This document shows, piece after piece, positions 15,738 through 22,581 of a stretch of 25,677 bases of DNA (within the stretch, counting starts at the first letter, position 1; every line of letters begins with the position of its first letter). Where the stretch lies: the NCBI GenBank assembly GCA_035310125.1, contig DATGEP010000167.1:1-25677 (forward strand), in the 5' to 3' direction. Position numbers and translations under genes: made by a program. The notes below the pieces were generated by a model that saw nothing but the letters and a program-made list of their open reading frames with translations, made no database searches and was not told the DNA's origin. The stretch is from DATGEP01 sp035310125 (GTDB lineage Bacteria; Chloroflexota; Ktedonobacteria; Ktedonobacterales; JADMIN01).

Positions 15738-16034
15738 TTACGGATTGCCGAAGATGTCATGACCGCCGATACGGCGCCGGTGAATATGTGGGTCGCCTGG
15801 CGTGCGCTCCGTGCCATAGCTGAAGGTCGCGCGACCCTTGGGCATACCCCAGGTCATCTCGAAGACGCCGGGATGGCCCTGCACACTACGCATGCGCGGG
15901 CTGGCGCGAACGGGCTTCTTCGCTCGCAAATCCTCCACCATTTCAGCGACTGAGGCGAGAAACAGTGCGCGCTTTCGTGAATTCAGCCACAAGAAATCGC
16001 GGATGAGCTGCTGCTCGTCATCGTGCGCCGGCAT
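15738..16034 (-). CDS. small conserved protein upstream of aroC, function unknown
   Basis: This 98-residue soluble protein begins at ATG 16034; a GTG at 16037 immediately before it is equally possible. It has a helical N-terminal half (LIRDFLWLNSRKRALFLASVAEMVEDL), a basic middle, and a C-terminal beta-rich part, GVFEMTWGMPKGRATFSYG, followed by PHIHRRRIGGHDIFGNP. I recall the pattern GRATFSYG...RRIG.HDIF..P from small uncharacterised actinobacterial and Chloroflexota proteins, some of which sit in toxin-antitoxin-like contexts, but I cannot assign a function. The strong conservation-like character of the C-terminus and the codon use argue that it is a real gene. It is the first gene of the aroC transcription unit. 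Confidence 0.6.
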   Translation of the reverse strand: MPAHDDEQQLIRDFLWLNSRKRALFLASVAEMVEDLRAKKPVRASPRMRSVQGHPGVFEMTWGMPKGRATFSYGTERTPGDPHIHRRRIGGHDIFGNP

Positions 16035-16082
16035 CACCTACTATCTCATAATGTATGTCGTGATGCGCGTTGCGCTCGCTCA

Positions 16083-16091
16083 AGTATAGCA
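16083..16091 (-). promoter_or_regulatory. promoter of the small protein-aroC unit
   Basis: The minus strand reads TGCTATACT, a complete extended -10, about 50 nt before the start at 16034-16037. There is no consensus -35; the -35 position overlaps that of the divergent rpmE promoter, so the two may compete. Confidence 0.45.
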
Positions 16092-16106
16092 CGCGGAAAA
16101 GGCAGC

Positions 16107-16135
16107 TTGAGATGAGGGGCGGGATGTGGTAAGAT
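16107..16135 (+). promoter_or_regulatory. promoter of rpmE
   Basis: TTGAGA (16107-16112) matches the -35 consensus at five of six positions. After exactly 17 bp comes TAAGAT (16130-16135), with a TGG extended -10 triplet. The predicted start near 16142 leaves an 80-nt leader before the ATG at 16222. Confidence 0.7.
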
Positions 16136-16221
16136 GTGGGGTGAGCGCGGCGCCAGGGTCGTTCGGAGTCTGACAGGCGCGTTCACTGCACAGAGGCGGC
16201 GTGAGTAGCCGCGGGAGTACC

Positions 16222-16434
16222 ATGAAGGCTGGAATTCACCCCAAATATGTCGAGGCCACCGTCACGTGCGCGTGTGGTAACACATTCACGGTAGGCAGCA
16301 CAAAGCCAGTGATGAAGGTGGACGTTTGTTCCAAGTGTCACCCATTCTATACCGGACAGCAGCGCATCCTTGATACGGCGGGCCGTGTTGAGCGCTTCCG
16401 CAAGCGCTTCAATATCTCCGATGAGAACGCTTAA
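16222..16434 (+). CDS. rpmE: 50S ribosomal protein L31 (zinc-binding form)
   Basis: The 70-residue product reads MKAGIHPKYVEATVTCACG at its N-terminus, typical of bacterial L31. The CxC pair (TCACG) and the later CSKCHPFYTG motif form the zinc site of the C+ type of L31, so it is the zinc-dependent rather than the zinc-free paralogue. The C-terminal GRVERFRKRF is also typical. The start at 16222 has GGGAG about 6 bases upstream; an upstream in-frame GTG at 16201 has none. It has its own promoter and terminator, so it is monocistronic. DUF1385 genes, as found downstream here, are frequent neighbours of rpmE in Gram-positive and Chloroflexota genomes. Confidence 0.96.
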   Translation: MKAGIHPKYVEATVTCACGNTFTVGSTKPVMKVDVCSKCHPFYTGQQRILDTAGRVERFRKRFNISDENA

Positions 16435-16457
16435 CCTCAGTCGAGCGATGACCGCGA

Positions 16458-16483
16458 GCGCGGGCCAGTCGGCCCGCGCTTTT
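16458..16483 (+). terminator. strong intrinsic terminator of rpmE
   Basis: A perfect 9-bp GC-rich stem (GCGCGGGCC at 16458-16466 with GGCCCGCGC at 16471-16479) closes a 4-nt loop and is followed by TTTT. It lies 23 nt after the rpmE stop. Confidence 0.85.
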
Positions 16484-16510
16484 GTGTATCTCAACGCATG
16501 CTGGTATACT
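16482..16510 (+). promoter_or_regulatory. promoter of the glycosyltransferase operon
   Basis: TTGTGT (16482-16487) is followed after 17 bp by TATACT (16505-16510) with a TGG extended -10 triplet. The -35 overlaps the T-tract of the rpmE terminator. The predicted leader is about 70 nt to the ATG at 16587. Confidence 0.5.
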
Positions 16511-16586
16511 GGCTCTGCCGGATGGTGAGCGACTTCGACAGGGCCAGGATCGGCGGCGTGCGCCGCCCGCGAGGAGAGCGAGTCTA

Positions 16587-18137
16587 ATGAAAGCGCCCAG
16601 GCGCCCCCGCACTATTTTGCTTCTTATCGCCGACACGGGCGCGGGACACCGCAGCGCCGCGAACGCCATTACGGCGGCCATGACTCTGCTGACGGCTGAT
16701 GAGGTGCTTGGTGAACCGCCGCTCCCACGTAACGCACACGATCCTGGCTGGAAAGCGGTCGTCGTGGATGCCTTCGCGAATTGTGGCCGTTTCCCCCTCC
16801 GTAATGGTGTTTCCCTGTACGGCCCGGCGATCCAGTACAGCCCACGTCTTTATGGACAAATCTACCACTTCACCAACACCAGAACGCGCTTCGATACGGC
16901 GCTCCGTCTCTGCCAGCCATTTCTACGTCAGGGATTACGCCGGCTGATCGCGCGAACGCGTCCCGATATCATTGTCTCCATCCATCCCTTACTGAATCAT
17001 ATTACCCTTCAAGTGTTGCGTGACCTCCGCGTGCGTATTCCTGTCGTTACGGTGGTAACTGACCTCGTAAGCATCCACTGCGCATGGATGGCACCGGGTG
17101 TAAACGCATGTGTAGTGCCAACCGAAACGGCGCGCGTACAGGCGCTTGCCGCGGGTATTCCACGCAAGCGAATCCACCAATTGGGAATGCCCATACACCC
17201 GAGATTCGCACAGGTCGAGGGACGCTCGCGTGAGGATCTACGAGCGAAGCTTGGGCTAGACCCGGCGCTTCCGGTGCTTCTGATGGTGGGAGGTGGCGAG
17301 GGAGCTGGCGGACTGGCGGCGGCGATTAAGGCGCTGAGCGCTGAAGATCTGCCGGCGCAGCTCGTGGTGATCGCGGGTCGAAATCAGCAGCTGCGCGCTG
17401 ATCTGGAGCGCGCACGCGACCAGTTTCGCATGCCGATGCGCGTCTTTGGCTTCGTCGAAAATATGCCGGACTTCATGCACGCGGCGGATATTTTGGTGAC
17501 CAAGGCGGGGCCAGGCACGATCTGCGAGGCGATGGCCTGCGAGCTACCGATAGTGTTGATGGGCGCGGTACCCGGACAGGAAGAAGGCAACGTTGACTTT
17601 GTGCGAGAGAATGGTCTAGGTGTGGTGATAGATACGCCACAGGATTTACCCCACGTCTTGCGAGAGCTGCTGGACTCCCATACGCCGAGGTTGGCCGCGC
17701 TACGCCAGGCGGTGCGCGGAGTCAGCCAGCCGCGCGCGTCATTCGATATCGCGCGACTGGTGCTGTCATATCTCCCGGGATCCACGACGCCTTCTGTCTG
17801 GGATCTGCGCCGGGTACGAACGCGCGCGACGCGCCGGTATGCGGCGCGCGCGGGGCGCGTTGTGTCACGGATGCCGCTGCCACGGCTGGGATCACTTCCC
17901 GCGCGGCGATTAGATGGCATGCGGCGTGCGCTGCCTTTCGGGGTGCGCGGAATGCCTGGAAGCGCGCGGCGTGCGGAGAGCTACCCGTTGAGACTGACAC
18001 AGGTGGCGCGTGTGCGGGCGCTACTGAAGAGAGAGCTTCATGAAACGATACAACTACGGTGGTCAGGCAGTGGTCGAAGGCGTGATGATGCGCGGGCGCC
18101 GCTCAGCAGCGGTCGCGGTGCGGCTCGCCTCCGGTAA
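16587..18137 (+). CDS. MGDG-synthase-like glycosyltransferase (GT28 type)
   Basis: The 516-residue protein belongs to the family of monogalactosyldiacylglycerol synthase and processive diacylglycerol glucosyltransferases, which move a sugar from a UDP-sugar to a lipid at the cytoplasmic membrane face. The N-terminal domain has LLIADTGAGHRSAANAI (12-28), the family's G-x-G-H acceptor-side loop, and VVTDLVSIH (156-164). The C-terminal GT-B domain has GFVENMPDFM (288-297), TKAGPGTICEAM (305-316) and PGQEEGNV (329-336), the UDP-binding signature. Residues 405-516 are an Arg-rich tail. The start at 16587 has GAGGAG at 10 bases. The 3' end overlaps the DUF1385 gene by 98 bp in another frame. Sugar and acceptor are not determined. 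It heads a four-gene operon. Confidence 0.85.
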   Translation: MKAPRRPRTILLLIADTGAGHRSAANAITAAMTLLTADEVLGEPPLPRNAHDPGWKAVVVDAFANCGRFPLRNGVSLYGPAIQYSPRLYGQIYHFTNTRTRFDTALRLCQPFLRQGLRRLIARTRPDIIVSIHPLLNHITLQVLRDLRVRIPVVTVVTDLVSIHCAWMAPGVNACVVPTETARVQALAAGIPRKRIHQLGMPIHPRFAQVEGRSREDLRAKLGLDPALPVLLMVGGGEGAGGLAAAIKALSAEDLPAQLVVIAGRNQQLRADLERARDQFRMPMRVFGFVENMPDFMHAADILVTKAGPGTICEAMACELPIVLMGAVPGQEEGNVDFVRENGLGVVIDTPQDLPHVLRELLDSHTPRLAALRQAVRGVSQPRASFDIARLVLSYLPGSTTPSVWDLRRVRTRATRRYAARAGRVVSRMPLPRLGSLPARRLDGMRRALPFGVRGMPGSARRAESYPLRLTQVARVRALLKRELHETIQLRWSGSGRRRDDARAPLSSGRGAARLR

Positions 18138-19029
18138 TATCCTGCTGCACGAAGAGCAGCTCAACAAGAATCTCTATGCGAGCAAAGTATCGCAATGGCC
18201 GTTCGTGCGCGGACTGCTCTTACTGTGGGACATGCTGGTCCTTGGCACGCGCATGATGATGTTCGCGGCCACGGCATCGCTGGCTCCTGCTCCCACTGCG
18301 GGCGAAGAAACAGCGCATATGGCTCAGGGTATGGAGCTCGACGGAGAGGCACAAGGCAAGCAGACGATCACCGAGACGACTCCGCGCGACATGGAAGGCA
18401 TCGGTGGCGTGGGGATGGCGCTGACGCTGACAGTCTCACTCGCCTTTGCCATTGGGCTGTTCTTCCTGCTACCGCTGGGAATCGTCGGTGCGGCACACAG
18501 CTGGCTGGGTGGCGGCTGGCTCTCGCTCACGGCTGAGGGGATCATCCGGCTGGCGTTGCTGGTCGGCTACCTGGCGCTTATTGGGCGCTTTGCTAGCATC
18601 GAGCGGGTCTTTCAGTATCATGGCGCCGAGCATAAAGCGATCAATTGTTATGAGGCGGGGTTGTCCCTGGATGTGGAGCATGTGCGCCAGGCGTCGCGCG
18701 TGCATACACGCTGCGGCACTGGCTTCCTGCTGATCGTGGTGGTCGTCTCGATTGTGGTATTCGCGCTCATCGGGTCGCCCGCGCTACCGCTCCGTATCGT
18801 GTCGCGTGTGGTGCTGGTGCCAGTGATCGCGGCGATTGCGTACGAGCTCATGCGACTGGGCGCGAAATATTATCACTATCGAGTAGTGCACTGGCTGATG
18901 GCGCCGAGCCTGGCTCTGCAAGGATTGACAACGCGCGAGCCGGACGACACACAGATGGAGTGCGCGATTGTCGCGCTGGAACGTGTGCTGCGCACGGATG
19001 GCGTCTCCGCGTTGGAGCGGGTGGCGTAG
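18040..19029 (+). CDS. DUF1385 membrane protein (YqhQ-like)
   Basis: The 329-residue protein begins with the family hallmark GGQAVVEGVMMRG (7-19), so the ATG at 18040 is secure. Hydrophobic segments occur around GLLLLWDMLVLG, then from ALTLTVSLAF through LFFLLPLGIV, LALLVGYLALIG, FLLIVVVVSIVVFALIG and LVPVIAAIAYELM, giving about five membrane helices. The second family motif, QYHGAEHKAINCYE, with VHTRCGTGFLL shortly after, is present and intact. The conserved His/Glu/Cys set suggests a metal or catalytic role, but the function of the family is unknown. It overlaps the glycosyltransferase gene by 98 bp at its 5' end and is followed after 40 bp by the phosphatase gene. Confidence 0.9.
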   Translation: MKRYNYGGQAVVEGVMMRGRRSAAVAVRLASGNILLHEEQLNKNLYASKVSQWPFVRGLLLLWDMLVLGTRMMMFAATASLAPAPTAGEETAHMAQGMELDGEAQGKQTITETTPRDMEGIGGVGMALTLTVSLAFAIGLFFLLPLGIVGAAHSWLGGGWLSLTAEGIIRLALLVGYLALIGRFASIERVFQYHGAEHKAINCYEAGLSLDVEHVRQASRVHTRCGTGFLLIVVVVSIVVFALIGSPALPLRIVSRVVLVPVIAAIAYELMRLGAKYYHYRVVHWLMAPSLALQGLTTREPDDTQMECAIVALERVLRTDGVSALERVA

Positions 19030-19069
19030 GAATTCATACACTCGAATCCAGCGGTTCCAGGAGGTTAGT

Positions 19070-19795
19070 ATGACGAACGGCGCTTCGGATGTGCCATCCA
19101 GCCCGGCGGAAGAGACGCCAGCAGCGCCTACCAGCCCGCGGGTGATGCCGGCGAACATCGCGCCCGGCGAGACGGCGGTGCCGCCAGCACTGAGCGGCAG
19201 TTCCATGTTGCGGCGCGGTTTCGTGCGCTGGATCTTCATGGGTAGCGTGCGCGTACTCTATCGCCGCTGGACGCGCATCGCCGCGTATGTGTTTCCTGAG
19301 GACTCACGGCGAGCGGCGCTAGCGGAGCGGTTGGGGATTCCGCTTCCCGACAGACTGAACATGAGCTGGGTGACGCCCAGCCTGGCGGTGGGGGGGCGCG
19401 TGCTGCCATACGATATCCCGCGACTGGCGAAATCAGGCGTGACAGCGGTGGTGGATACGCGCTCGGAACATCAGGATGACGAGGCGGCGCTGGCCGCTAA
19501 CGGCATCCAGCTGCTTTATCTGCCGACGCCCGATACACACCCTCTGACCGTCGAACAGCTACAGCGTGGTGCCGATTGGATCAACGAGCAGATCGGTCAT
19601 GGGCAGCGTGTGCTGGTTCACTGTGAACATGGTGTGGGTCGCAGCGTCTTACTAACTGCGGCTGCATTGGTCGAACAGGGTATGAACGCGCACGACGCGA
19701 TTTCGCTCGTGCAGCACCGCCGCTGGCAGGCGGCGCCCAATCACCGGCAGATGCGCCGCCTGCAAGAGTTTGAGCGAACGGTACGAGGAAAGTAG
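19070..19795 (+). CDS. dual-specificity-type protein phosphatase
   Basis: The 241-residue protein has the Cys-based phosphatase signature HCEHGVGRS with nucleophile Cys185 and Arg191 (C-x5-R), and a likely general acid Asp155 in PTPDTHPL. The domain covers about residues 95-240; it begins with WVTPSLAVGGRV and continues through GVTAVVDTRSE, a layout shared with DUSP-like tyrosine/Ser-Thr phosphatases. Residues 1-45 are a Pro/Ala/Thr-rich linker and 46-75 a basic, partly hydrophobic segment that may bind membrane. The start at 19070 has a consensus AGGAGG at 5 bases. The substrate may be a phosphoprotein, or a phosphatidyl-type lipid given the neighbouring lipid glycosyltransferase; the sequence does not decide. 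Confidence 0.85.
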   Translation: MTNGASDVPSSPAEETPAAPTSPRVMPANIAPGETAVPPALSGSSMLRRGFVRWIFMGSVRVLYRRWTRIAAYVFPEDSRRAALAERLGIPLPDRLNMSWVTPSLAVGGRVLPYDIPRLAKSGVTAVVDTRSEHQDDEAALAANGIQLLYLPTPDTHPLTVEQLQRGADWINEQIGHGQRVLVHCEHGVGRSVLLTAAALVEQGMNAHDAISLVQHRRWQAAPNHRQMRRLQEFERTVRGK

Positions 19796-19847
19796 CTTCG
19801 TCTCACCAGTGCGGAGAGGTAGCGATTGGGCGGAGTGGAGGATAGCG

Positions 19848-21410
19848 ATGGCAACCTGGCGGTGGTCACCCAGAGCGAAGGCGCGAACGGCAATGCTGGG
19901 AATCGCGGCAATCGTGGCATTTCTGGCGTTTGTCGGGTGCGACACAACGAGCGCATACACTCCTACACACGGGTCGCAATCAGTGGGACAAGGGCCAGCG
20001 GTGACGGCTCCCGGCGTACTTCAACCCGGGCCAGGAGATTGGACACGCTTTGATTATGACGCAGCGCGCAGTGGGCAGTATCCTGTTTCTTCCATCTCAC
20101 CGGCAAACGTCAGTGGACTGCACAAGCTGTGGATCGCGGCTCTGCCCAGCGTGGCTGACTCGACTCAGATCTATCTTCACAATTTGACGCTCGCCGACGG
20201 ATCACTCCATGATGTGCTGTATGTGACATCCAAGGATGGGCGGCTGATCGCGCTGGACGCGGGGACAGGTCATATACTCTGGAGCCAGCAACCCGCTGGG
20301 TCAAATATTACAAACTCGTCTCCCGTGGCGGACATCCACCGTCAATTTGTCTACGCATACGGTCTGGATGGCTATCTGCATAAGTATGCCACGGCGACGG
20401 GGGCCGAAGTGACGAGCGGCGGGTGGCCCGTGCGGATCACGCTCACGCCCGGCAGCGAGAAAGAATCATCGGCCATCAATTTCGCGAACGGCTACATCTA
20501 CGTCACTACCAGCGGCTATTACGGCGATGCGCCCCCCTACCAGGGGCATATTGTGACGATCAACGTGAGTACAGGCAACACGCATGTCTTCAATAGCCTT
20601 TGCTCGAATATCACGCACCTGCTTGGGCCAACTGATTGCCCGGATGAGCAATCGGGCATATGGGCACGCGGCGGTGTGGTTGTGGACCCAGTGACGCATG
20701 ATATTTTCGCGACCACAGGCAACGGTCCATACACGGCGAACACGGGCGGATTTGACTGGGGCGATACGATCCTGAAGCTCAGCCCAGACGGCTCACAGCT
20801 GCTGGATTCATACACGCCCAGCAACTACTCCCAACTCAACTTTCAGGACGCGGATCTCGGCAGCGCGGCGCCAGGGATGTTGCCGTACATTCCTACAAGC
20901 AAGACGCCATATCTGCTTGTGCAGGGTGGCAAGGACTTCGTACTGCGACTGGTGAATCGCCAGAATCTGAGTGGCATGGGTGGTCCTGGGCACGTTGGTG
21001 GCGAGCTGCAAACGATCAGTACACCAGGCGGGAATGGCTGCGAGATTCTTACACAGCCAGCGGTATGGACCGATCCGGCTACCGGGCAGGTATGGGTCTT
21101 TGTCGCGGATGGCTGCAAGCTTGGCGCGTTCAAAGTCGTGACCGACAACACCGGCGTCACTCAGTTACAGGCTTCATGGACGCTGAGCCTGAACGGAACT
21201 TCGCCCCTTGTGGTGAACGGCGTGCTGTACATCGCGACAAGTGGCACGCTGTGGGCGCTCAACCCAATCAGCGGCGCGACCGAGTGGTCCAGCACGCAGT
21301 CCGGCGCGGGCGGTAGCATCGGCGGCATCCATTGGGAAAGCCCGATCGTGGTGGATGCGAAGGTGTATTGCAGTGACGAAAACGGGAATCTTACGGCATA
21401 CGGGTTGTAG
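19848..21410 (+). CDS. PQQ-like beta-propeller lipoprotein
   Basis: The 521-residue protein has an N-terminal membrane segment ending in a lipobox-like FVGC (Cys31), so it is probably a lipoprotein facing outside. The rest is a repeat protein of the PQQ-enzyme/BamB type: repeats with the tryptophan-docking pattern include LIALDAGTGHILWSQQ (about residues 138-153) and LWALNPISGATEWSS near the C-terminus, and other blades with TGxxxW-like turns. No quinoprotein alcohol dehydrogenase active-site residues were recognised, so the propeller may be a non-catalytic binding scaffold. The start at 19848 has GGAGG about 6-7 bases upstream; it follows the phosphatase gene by 52 bp and is the last gene of the operon, convergent with the DUF1028 gene. 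Confidence 0.8.
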   Translation: MATWRWSPRAKARTAMLGIAAIVAFLAFVGCDTTSAYTPTHGSQSVGQGPAVTAPGVLQPGPGDWTRFDYDAARSGQYPVSSISPANVSGLHKLWIAALPSVADSTQIYLHNLTLADGSLHDVLYVTSKDGRLIALDAGTGHILWSQQPAGSNITNSSPVADIHRQFVYAYGLDGYLHKYATATGAEVTSGGWPVRITLTPGSEKESSAINFANGYIYVTTSGYYGDAPPYQGHIVTINVSTGNTHVFNSLCSNITHLLGPTDCPDEQSGIWARGGVVVDPVTHDIFATTGNGPYTANTGGFDWGDTILKLSPDGSQLLDSYTPSNYSQLNFQDADLGSAAPGMLPYIPTSKTPYLLVQGGKDFVLRLVNRQNLSGMGGPGHVGGELQTISTPGGNGCEILTQPAVWTDPATGQVWVFVADGCKLGAFKVVTDNTGVTQLQASWTLSLNGTSPLVVNGVLYIATSGTLWALNPISGATEWSSTQSGAGGSIGGIHWESPIVVDAKVYCSDENGNLTAYGL

Positions 21411-21421
21411 GGGGAGTGGGC

Positions 21422-21449
21422 GCGGCGAGTGGCATGGTCCGCTCGCCGC
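21422..21449. terminator. hairpin between convergent genes
   Basis: An 8-bp perfect stem, GCGGCGAG at 21422-21429 with CTCGCCGC at 21442-21449, fills the 44-bp gap between the PQQ-propeller gene and the convergent DUF1028 gene. Inner GG/CC can pair too. There is no T-tract, but the position suits a bidirectional terminator. Confidence 0.5.
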
Positions 21450-21454
21450 ATCGG

Positions 21455-22354
21455 TCAGGGGTACTGTGACCGCAGGTAGTCCACGATGTGGCGATCAATG
21501 CGGGCATCATTAAAGCTGTGAAGGAGGCGCTCTTCGAGATTCTCGCGCCCGCCATAACGCTCCAACGCTTCGAACGTGGCAGCGTCGAACATGCCTGAAG
21601 GCGGAGCTTTGTAGTCGCCGGCGCGCGTGAGCAATCTTTGGAGCTCAGCGGCAAGCGCGCCGTCTATGGGCAGGTAATCTTCTGGCGCTGGCTTGAGGAA
21701 GAGCAGCTCCCAGATCGCCAGAATGCGCGCCAGCTCGTCAATAGGGTGAGGATGCTCGTCCACGCGCAGATCGAGCATGCGGTCATTGAAGCCGCCGTAC
21801 CCACCACCTTCGCGGACGACCAGCAATGCGGCGGACTGCTGGCCACGACTGTCCCCTCCGGCGCGTTGGGCTGCCGCGAGCGCCGCGATGAGGCGGTGCC
21901 AGAGCTTGCCAGTGGATTGCTGGAACGTCTCGGCGAGTGCGTTGACTGTCGCCGCACCGACAAGGATATTGCCTTGGGCGGAAAAATGTACGCCTGCGAT
22001 GCCGCCGGCCCAGGCGTTGCACTCGGAACCGGTGTAGGTTGCGGAGTGCCCGCGAGCATCCACAATACCGACCTGGCGTTGCTGGGCGCGGTCGTCGGCC
22101 TCGGTAAGCGTGGCGATTGTCTCTTCCGGTGAACTTCCGGCAGCAAGAAGTTCCAGCCCGCGCGGACCAAACGAGGTGTTGGCCCACGATTGGGTAGCGA
22201 TAGCGCCAATGCCCGCTTTTGCCCAGGGCACGACGGCGCCGACAGCAAGAAATTTCGATTGTATGGCGACACCCAGGTCGCCGGTGGCGGGATCGAAGCC
22301 GACAATAGAAAACGTGTTGACAGGTCGCTTTGCACGGGCTGTGGGATCAGGCAT
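21455..22354 (-). CDS. DUF1028 protein with peptidoglycan-binding-like C-terminal domain
   Basis: The 299-residue product begins with the DUF1028 fold: NTFSIVGFDPATGDLGVAIQSKF, then AVVPWAKAGIGAIATQSWAN and GLELLAAGSSPEETI, followed by VGIVDARGHSATYTG and a glycine-rich loop near GNILVGAATVNALAETF. DUF1028 proteins have an Ntn-hydrolase-like core; the Thr of TFSIVG is a candidate N-terminal nucleophile, after processing, though the chain here has 14 residues before it. The last ~75 residues (from LPIDGALAAELQRLL to GRENLEERLL) match the peptidoglycan-binding-like module found with this family. No signal peptide is visible. The start at 22354 is supported by AGGAGG at 10 bases; the open frame to 22522 has no such site. 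The substrate is unknown. Confidence 0.85.
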   Translation of the reverse strand: MPDPTARAKRPVNTFSIVGFDPATGDLGVAIQSKFLAVGAVVPWAKAGIGAIATQSWANTSFGPRGLELLAAGSSPEETIATLTEADDRAQQRQVGIVDARGHSATYTGSECNAWAGGIAGVHFSAQGNILVGAATVNALAETFQQSTGKLWHRLIAALAAAQRAGGDSRGQQSAALLVVREGGGYGGFNDRMLDLRVDEHPHPIDELARILAIWELLFLKPAPEDYLPIDGALAAELQRLLTRAGDYKAPPSGMFDAATFEALERYGGRENLEERLLHSFNDARIDRHIVDYLRSQYP

Positions 22355-22581
22355 GGGTAGCGGTCCTCCTCTCAGGATTGAGACCTGTGGCGTTTGTACA
22401 TGAGTCGAGGTTCTGTCTCGACCACTTTCCTGCGCCTGGAAGAGTTGGCTCAGTGTATCCGTAAATCCAGGAAGTATGTCACGAACGTTCGCGATAGCGG
22501 GCAGATGCTTAGCAGGACGCAAACGCTCAGGTGGCCGCGGCTCGTCCGGACTGATAGCGTGTACGTCACAGTGGCATCGTA

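Noticed and set aside
15695..15817. N-terminal extension of chorismate synthase
   Set aside because: Family members start at the MTxLRFLTAGES-like sequence and the extension overlaps the small upstream gene.
22404..22422. 6-bp dyad GTCGAG/CTCGAC in the gap before DUF1028
   Set aside because: Short stem and no T-tract, promoter or conserved partner; too weak to call.
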